Below, one piece after another: positions 59,901-64,000 of a stretch of 64,000 nucleotides of DNA. The stretch is from assembly GCA_003105035.1 (NCBI GenBank), contig PQAL01000035.1:1-64000 (forward strand). The letters are read 5' to 3'. The position numbers and the translations under genes were made by a program. The DNA is from Anaerolineales bacterium (GTDB lineage Bacteria > Chloroflexota > Anaerolineae > Anaerolineales > UBA4823). A model generated the notes under the pieces. That model was not told the origin of the DNA. It saw only the letters and a list, made by a program, of their open reading frames with translations, and did no database searches. Positions within the stretch are counted from its first letter, which is position 1; each line of letters opens with the position of its first letter.

Positions 59901-62190
59901 AGAACATCAAGCGGGCAGACTGCTGGTTGGTGTAGTAGAAGGTGGTGCAACCATCGGTCGGGGAGGAGCAATCTGGAACTCCGGCAGGTTGATCACCACC
60001 CACCATATCTGGGACCTGACTGACGGCCACACCCTCTGGCCAGCCAGTTTCCTCGTTGGCAGGGGTGATCCACTGGTGGGGAGAGCCATCGCTGATCCAG
60101 GGGGTGATGCCACCATGCAGGTGGATGCTGGCCCGGGTTTCTGCAAAGCAGTCCATGCGGGTCTTGGACGTCTCGCCACATGCGGGATTACGCACCATGT
60201 CGGTAACGCTGCCCTGATCCATCGGGCCGCTCATTTGCATCGGCCCCATGCCGGAGCCCATGAAGGTTGTGTCGACTGGAATGAACAGATCACCGGCTTG
60301 CCCGGTTGGGAGCAGGTTGTAGAAGACAATCCGGACAGGCTTGTCCTTCTGTGCCGCAATGATCGGACCCATGTAGTGCGGGTCATCCACTGCATAGACT
60401 GGCTGGCCGTTGACCAAGATCGGAGTAGGTGGCACATTCGGGTCAAGGTTGTCGTTGGCGAGTGCAACGTGCTTGCTCCAGGAGGCATTGGCCGGGGTCT
60501 CGAGCTGTACATACTCACGCAGGAGCGTACCCGAGGCTGGCAGGGAGGAGCTCATGCGCTCACGGTGCTGCACCAGGGCGATGACATAATAATCCGCATC
60601 AGCCGCATATCCATTGGCGATTGTGAAAGTAGTAGTATCTGGTACAGCCAGGGGGATGTATTGACCCAGGTTGTTGGGTGTGCAGCCGACAGAAGGGTCA
60701 CAGAGCAAGGGCAGGCCATCCTGGAATTTCTTGATCCCACCCGCGGTGATGTAACCTGAGCCACCAGCTGTTAAATTTATAGCTGTGACCGCGCCGAAGT
60801 CGGTGAAGGCTGTAGCGGTTGCTCCGCTGCCGGTACCTAGGCTATCGGTGATGCTTACAGAAGGGGCAGAAGTATAACCAGACCCGTAGGTGTTTACTGT
60901 TACAGACTGGATAGCAAGTGTTGCGAGAGCCGTTGCCCCGCTTCCACCATTGATGGGGCTGAAGATGGTCCCATCACGGATGACCACCTTGGGAGCTACG
61001 GAGTAACCTGACCCAGGATTGTCTACGATGATCCCCGTGACAGCGCCCGTGATTGTATCATAGGTAGCATGCGCTTTAGCCTGCACGCCATTCGGGTCAT
61101 CAGGCAGGTCAAAGTCTACTGTCGGAAACGTATAACCGCTACCAGGGGTAGTCAGGGTGATCTGGTCAACCCCGCCATAGGCAACTGCCATGGCACCCCC
61201 TGAGGGTTGGGTTAAGAGTGCACCATCTATCGTGACCGTCCCCGGTGCGGTTGTAAAGGTGATCTCCCAGGGGCCGGTTCCGGTGACCGAGATAAATGCA
61301 ATTCCAGCACCAGTAAGCGCAGTCTGTACATCTGCTGCTGTTGCATTAAATGCAATTGGTCCAGCCGTCGCAGCATCCACCTGAAGCAGGAAGGTGCCAC
61401 CCGTGGCACTGCCGATGCTCACGCTAAAGGTGTTGGTTCCAGTGGCTGCCACGCTTGCTCCAGTTGCGGGTACAAGCATGGTGAGAAGAGCGGGGTCAAT
61501 CGTGACAGAGGCGGGTGTAGTCACAAAGGTTATCACCCATGGGTCGAGAAGCGTGCCAGTACCCGTGACCGTGGCTACGGTAGGGCCACCGAGCGCTGCT
61601 TCAACATCCGCTGCCAGTGCGTTCCAGGCAATGGGAGCTGTCGCGGTACCACCATCGATAGAGAGCGTGAAGGTACCACCTGTAGCGCTGCCTACGCTCA
61701 GACTATAAATATTGAGAGCCCCTGGATTGGTTGAAGCCGGAGTGAACGGCAGTCCACCAGCGATACTGACCACAGGCGCAGTGTAACCAGAACCCGGTAG
61801 ATCCACTGTGATAGACGTGACGGAACCGGAAAGGTTAACCAACGCAGTAGCCAGGGCATTCGTGCCTGCGCCGGTGAAGTCAACCAACGCACTCGTGTAG
61901 CCGCTGCCAGGATTGGTGATGTTTATGCCAGTGATGGCACCATTAGCGCCTACGGTCGCATCTGCCGTCGCTCCAGTACCGTCCCCGGTGATAACCACCT
62001 GGGCATCTGGCAGGGTTAACGAGCTAAGAGCCCAGTTGGGGTAAGGCCCAAAGTAATGCGGCACTTTTGACTCATCCGTTGCACTCATTGGCATCGCTGC
62101 ACCGTTCTGGACCTGGCTTATGCCTCCCAAGACCAGGGATGCAAATGCAATTGACAATAATATATATTTCAGAAATCTATGAATACTCAT
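56932..62190 (-). CDS. Giant secreted multicopper oxidase with GSGY repeats and FN3 modules
   Basis: A 1752-residue exported protein. A signal peptide (residues 1-32, KYILLSIAFASLVLGG) is followed by about 480 residues of beta-rich repeats: six GSGY(T/S) units and two ~80-residue repeats with SATGGTF. Then comes a multicopper oxidase. Copper motifs are HLHGG (near 690), HDHAWG (near 764), HPIHFHLYDVQ (near 1329) and the type-1 site HCHILSHEEMDMM (near 1432), complete with Met as axial ligand. Three FN3 modules fill residues 1450-1750. Enzymes with these motifs oxidise phenolics, bilirubin or Mn(II). Downstream of two response regulators. No frameshift seen; the SD is CAGGAG. Confidence 0.87.
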   Translation of the reverse strand: MSIHRFLKYILLSIAFASLVLGGISQVQNGAAMPMSATDESKVPHYFGPYPNWALSSLTLPDAQVVITGDGTGATADATVGANGAITGINITNPGSGYTSALVDFTGAGTNALATALVNLSGSVTSITVDLPGSGYTAPVVSIAGGLPFTPASTNPGALNIYSLSVGSATGGTFTLSIDGGTATAPIAWNALAADVEAALGGPTVATVTGTGTLLDPWVITFVTTPASVTIDPALLTMLVPATGASVAATGTNTFSVSIGSATGGTFLLQVDAATAGPIAFNATAADVQTALTGAGIAFISVTGTGPWEITFTTAPGTVTIDGALLTQPSGGAMAVAYGGVDQITLTTPGSGYTFPTVDFDLPDDPNGVQAKAHATYDTITGAVTGIIVDNPGSGYSVAPKVVIRDGTIFSPINGGSGATALATLAIQSVTVNTYGSGYTSAPSVSITDSLGTGSGATATAFTDFGAVTAINLTAGGSGYITAGGIKKFQDGLPLLCDPSVGCTPNNLGQYIPLAVPDTTTFTIANGYAADADYYVIALVQHRERMSSSLPASGTLLREYVQLETPANASWSKHVALANDNLDPNVPPTPILVNGQPVYAVDDPHYMGPIIAAQKDKPVRIVFYNLLPTGQAGDLFIPVDTTFMGSGMGPMQMSGPMDQGSVTDMVRNPACGETSKTRMDCFAETRASIHLHGGITPWISDGSPHQWITPANEETGWPEGVAVSQVPDMVGGDQPAGVPDCSSPTDGCTTFYYTNQQSARLMFYHDHAWGITRLNVYAGEAAGYLITDPTEQALFGPNGTFSGLGEGIPLVIQDRTFVPSAAQMALQDPTWDYTRWGSEGDLWYEHVYMPTQNPNDPSGMSAFGRWFYGPWFWPPVTPTFDQIANPYFGMDPLGPDGIRYTADDFTTSLAVPCNLDDPATWQYDTDPFCEPPTIPGTPNNSAGMEQFNDTPIVNGTAYPTVTLDPKSYRLRILNAANDRFWNLQWYVADPTTGTLSEVALNPAELAVAQTDPNFFPTPLESMVDPTSGATLDLRGPDWIQIGSEGGFLPAPVVVDGQQETTWIIDPTRFDVGNVDKHSLLLGPAERADVIVDFSQFAGKTLIMYNDAPAAFPARISTYDYYTGGPDLSPNGAPTILPGYGPNTRTIMQVQVAANPPAPAFNLSALNAAFRHHANGSGVFESGQNPIIVGQAGYNSAYGTSFVSGGWCNNPTNPSSKCDGFARISEQGHDIFKFDTLAGPQVGVAIEPKALHDEMNSTNFEPYGRMSGNIGVEVVPADPVLQNVVLYPFVNPPTEIFDGTNLPSTDTLTPISVGNDGTQIWKITHNGVDTHPIHFHLYDVQVLNRVTWDNIIIPPDATELGWKDTVRVSPLEDTYFAIRPIIPVVPFELPNSIRPLNPMMPLGDTSMFNPTDPNGVAAPIENQLVNFGAEYMIHCHILSHEEMDMMRPVVVALPPNAPDGLVYTIAGTGNNTVLTLTWNDNSINETSFLVQKNDGTGWVDLGTVLSPLDQPNMHGLRSFNDTSYRRNGPIVSYQVVAQNTVGYGTAYPNKTVQSVSGTIAVIAAPSDLQASLLVSPSVNLNWIDNSVGETGFLVERSTDGVNFVLIATAPAHNNTGATSFVDNTVTLGTSYFYRVAAISPLGSSGYSNLATITVDIPADPSILAATAVRQGNNERVTLTWVDNSNNEASFEIQRATDINFTIGLTTVTVGANTQTYTTGNIPRVSYYFRIRAVNILGNSNWVNATPFPIPPAP

Positions 62191-62502
62191 ATTAGGTCTC
62201 CTGTGTAATGAATAGATTTTGGGGTAACTGTTTATAAATTGAAAATTTGACCTTGTAGATGATTGTCCTTCGCACCTTCCCTGTGAGATACCTGCCTGAG
62301 ATAAATCTTTCGCTGGATGGATGAATTACCCAAGTTTTGAGTCGCTCCTAAAAGGACGGAGCAAGGAATTGTTTGTGAAATATGTTGGCCGAAAAATTTC
62401 TCATCAAGCCATATGCGTGATCCATGTTCAGAATATTCCTCCTACATCTCTTTTTTGTCTAAAGATTTCCATTGGTATATTTTTGCTATTGAAGTTTACT
62501 TA
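62191..62502. other. 312-bp intergenic stretch upstream of the multicopper oxidase
   Basis: No supported gene. It contains the ribosome site (CAGGAGACC) of the multicopper oxidase gene. A/T-rich in part; no clear -10/-35 pair or operator palindrome could be assigned with confidence. Confidence 0.45.
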
Positions 62503-62859
62503 CTAACCCAGGATTGTATTGACACAATCCAGCAACCGTTCAGGGGCAATTGGTTTATTAAGGTAATGTGCATTTAATAATGTGTCGCCCTTCTCAATTT
62601 CAGAAGCTGACTGGTCGGTCAGTATCACGATTGAGAGGTGGGGAACCATGCCCAGAATCTTGGGATTAAGTAAATTATTGGTGTCAGGCACATTGATATC
62701 AGCGATGATCAGGTAGTAATCTCTAGTTTGAATAATATTTATTGCTTTAGTCACACAATTGCTTGAGGTCACAAGATAACCGGCGCGTTGAAGGATCAGC
62801 TTCAAAGATTGGCACAGGTTGGTATCGTCCTCAATCAGCATGATTCGATTTGATCTCAT
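62503..62859 (-). CDS. Single-domain response regulator
   Basis: A 118-residue CheY-like receiver. It begins IMLIEDDTNLCQSLKLIL (acidic pair at 10-11), has the phospho-acceptor Asp in YLIIADINVPD (near residue 53), a Thr in IVILTDQSA (near 80) and the Lys in YLNKPIAPERL (near 102). No output domain follows. It may compete for or pass on phosphate from the upstream kinase, or act through protein binding. It is paralogous in its receiver to the OmpR-like regulator 163 bp upstream. Confidence 0.85.
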   Translation of the reverse strand: MRSNRIMLIEDDTNLCQSLKLILQRAGYLVTSSNCVTKAINIIQTRDYYLIIADINVPDTNNLLNPKILGMVPHLSIVILTDQSASEIEKGDTLLNAHYLNKPIAPERLLDCVNTILG

Positions 62860-63022
62860 AGCTCTCCGCGTATATCAATCTCTTTTGTATTCTATAGATA
62901 ATCCGAGGCTGAATAATTGGAAAAAGTTGGAAACTATTGGCGAGAAGCCAATAGTGCAATTAAAAATAAATGCGGGCAAGAACAAACCTTGCCCGCAGGA
63001 AAACAGGTGTTTTGGTCAGCTA

Positions 63023-63826
63023 TTACACAACCAGACGATACCCGACATCCCTCACGGTAATGATCAGCCGGGGATGGCGCGGGTCGGATTCAATTAACTT
63101 GCGGATCTCGTGCATTTGCCAGCGGGATATCTCACGCGCTTCTGCCCGGCTGAGATGCTGGTAGCCTTGTGACTCCAGGACAAGTTTCTCATAAGTCACC
63201 GGGTGGGGTGAATGTCGGGCCAGGGTGACCAGGTAATCGAACGTGGATGGTGGCATAGGGGAATTTTTTTCACCATATTGCACCATGTGTGTGTGCCTAT
63301 CCAGCACCAAACCACCACATTTGATATAACGCGCCGGGTCAACTGGAGAAGCAGGCCTTTCATCCATCTCAACCCGAGCCTCCTTACCATCAATGGACTG
63401 CAGTTCGGTTAACAGATCGTGGATTTGGTTGGTAATCTCACGGCGACGCTTTGGTTTTTCCTCCCGTAACAGGCTTTCGACCCGGGTAATAATGGTTTCT
63501 GGATCAATCGGCTTCAACAGATAGTCGCGGGCACCCAGCCTGACAGCCCCGATCGCAGTATCCAACGTAGCGTGTGCAGTCAGGATAAGGATAGGCATGT
63601 CAGGATAAATCTCACGGATTTGGGGGAGAAGGGCAATACCGTTTTGATCAGGCAGCTTGATATCCAGGAAAGTAAGATCATAAGCGCCGGCACGCAGCAG
63701 ATGCAGCGCCTCCGCAGCATTGGCAGCCGTTGTGATCGAGTACCCGGCACGCTGCAGTATCAGTCCCAGGCTGCGCCTTAAATTGGGTTCATCGTCGATA
63801 ATCAGGATGGAATTGTTCGCACCCAT
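63023..63826 (-). CDS. OmpR/PhoB-type response regulator
   Basis: A 267-residue regulator. The receiver starts SILIIDDEPNLRRSLGLILQ, with phospho-acceptor Asp in YDLTFLDIKLPDQNG (near 55), ILTAH (Thr near 83) and YLLKPIDPETI (Lys near 104). The C-terminal part from about residue 165 is a winged-helix DNA-binding domain: LVLDRHTHMVQ, PSTFDYLVTLARHS and LIITVRDVGYRLVV, typical of the OmpR family. A linker of about 40 residues is present. The start is ATG 63826, with GAGGAG 8 bases upstream; a TTG at 63832 is in frame but unsupported. A histidine kinase ends 23 bp upstream, so the two form a two-component pair. It may regulate the multicopper oxidase. Confidence 0.9.
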   Translation of the reverse strand: MGANNSILIIDDEPNLRRSLGLILQRAGYSITTAANAAEALHLLRAGAYDLTFLDIKLPDQNGIALLPQIREIYPDMPILILTAHATLDTAIGAVRLGARDYLLKPIDPETIITRVESLLREEKPKRRREITNQIHDLLTELQSIDGKEARVEMDERPASPVDPARYIKCGGLVLDRHTHMVQYGEKNSPMPPSTFDYLVTLARHSPHPVTYEKLVLESQGYQHLSRAEAREISRWQMHEIRKLIESDPRHPRLIITVRDVGYRLVV

Positions 63827-63849
63827 ATGCAAATCTCCTCAGAATGACA

Positions 63850-64000
63850 TCAGCCTTCGAGCAAAGGCAGCCAGATTGTAAAACTTGTCCCCTCCCCCGG
63901 TTCACTGTCTACCGTGATCTGTCCATTGTGTTTTTGGATGATCCCATAGCAGATTGATAATCCCAAGCCCAACCCGAATTCCTTGGAGGTAGTGAACGGC
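63850..64000 (-). CDS. Sensor histidine kinase, C-terminal end only
   Basis: The final 50 codons of a histidine kinase; the start is beyond the window. The frame contains [20 protein letters not shown], the G2-box of the HATPase domain, then [20 protein letters not shown] and the stop, as expected for the last strand. It lies 23 bp upstream of the OmpR-type regulator, in the same direction, and so is the cognate sensor. The sensor domain cannot be seen. The last base pair of the window cuts it. Confidence 0.88.
   Translation of the reverse strand, partial: PFTTSKEFGLGLGLSICYGIIQKHNGQITVDSEPGEGTSFTIWLPLLEG

Noticed and set aside
59815-60759. 314-codon plus-strand frame inside the multicopper oxidase gene
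   Set aside because: Antisense shadow in GC-rich coding sequence; the minus-strand protein has intact copper motifs across it.
1-64000. Prophage, integrative element or CRISPR array
   Set aside because: No integrase, phage structural gene, cas gene or regular repeat-spacer array was seen.

Overview
The window looks like chromosomal DNA of an anaerobic or facultative member of the Chloroflexota, most probably class Anaerolineae. This is inferred from protein character, not from a marker-gene tree. The clues are a SecA of 1383 residues with large insertions, the phosphatase/DUF3090/SCO1664-type cassette otherwise known from Actinobacteria and Chloroflexota, a tungsten-type aldehyde:ferredoxin oxidoreductase beside rubrerythrin and bacterioferritin, and a glycoside hydrolase locus. 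Gene density is high, and no rRNA, tRNA, CRISPR array, phage or intact insertion sequence was seen.

Layout. 1-11847: housekeeping and small enzymes, mostly on +: rarA (cut by the window start), the three-gene cassette, homoserine dehydrogenase, an LLM-type flavin enzyme, NUDIX, then (-) an acyltransferase and a glycosyltransferase, then (+) an epoxide-hydrolase-like gene, an epimerase remnant with an internal deletion, GNAT, a class-I glutamine amidotransferase-like hydrolase, a DUF1905/OmdA protein and glutamate racemase. 11848-12672 is non-coding and holds a MITE-like element. 12673-20905 (-): an acyl-CoA catabolism block (acyl-CoA dehydrogenase, zinc-type dehydrogenase, carboxylase beta subunit, alpha/beta hydrolase, biotin carboxylase, biotin carrier, CYTH protein). 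21047-28558 (+): APC permease, M55 D-aminopeptidase, DUF488 protein and the giant SecA. 28719-32136 (-): two tandem paralogous secreted proteins with PKD domains. 32850-39202: hemerythrin-like protein (+), then an aldehyde oxidoreductase / acyl-CoA ligase / SCP2-like operon, a zinc-ribbon protein and a DinB-like protein (-). 39398-44486 (+): an arabinoside-use locus of GH127 (broken by one stop codon), an MFS/GPH-type sugar transporter and GH2. 44508-48942 (-): B12-binding mutase subunit, MeaB, two GNATs, Fpg and a membrane-anchored protein. 49198-50205 (-): bacterioferritin and rubrerythrin. 50455-56825 (+): a stand-alone GyrA-C-terminal-like propeller overlapping or abutting an Hsp70-like ATPase, a small helical protein and a DnaE-family polymerase. 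56932-64000 (-): a 1752-residue secreted multicopper oxidase downstream of two response regulators and a histidine kinase cut by the window end.

How the genes may work together. The carboxylase block, the B12-binding subunit and MeaB fit propionyl-CoA to methylmalonyl-CoA to succinyl-CoA flow from branched-chain amino acids or odd-chain acids, fed perhaps by the aldehyde oxidoreductase and acyl-CoA ligase. The peptide and sugar genes fit a fermentative scavenger. Rubrerythrin, bacterioferritin and hemerythrin fit an oxygen-sensitive cell. Several promoters have an extended -10 (TGnTATAAT) with a weak -35, and two genes appear to be transcribed from at or next to the start codon (leaderless).

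Most worth a second look: the propeller/Hsp70 pair, the giant multicopper oxidase with its two-component genes, the expanded SecA, the modular secreted paralogs, and two recent gene lesions (epimerase deletion and GH127 nonsense codon).
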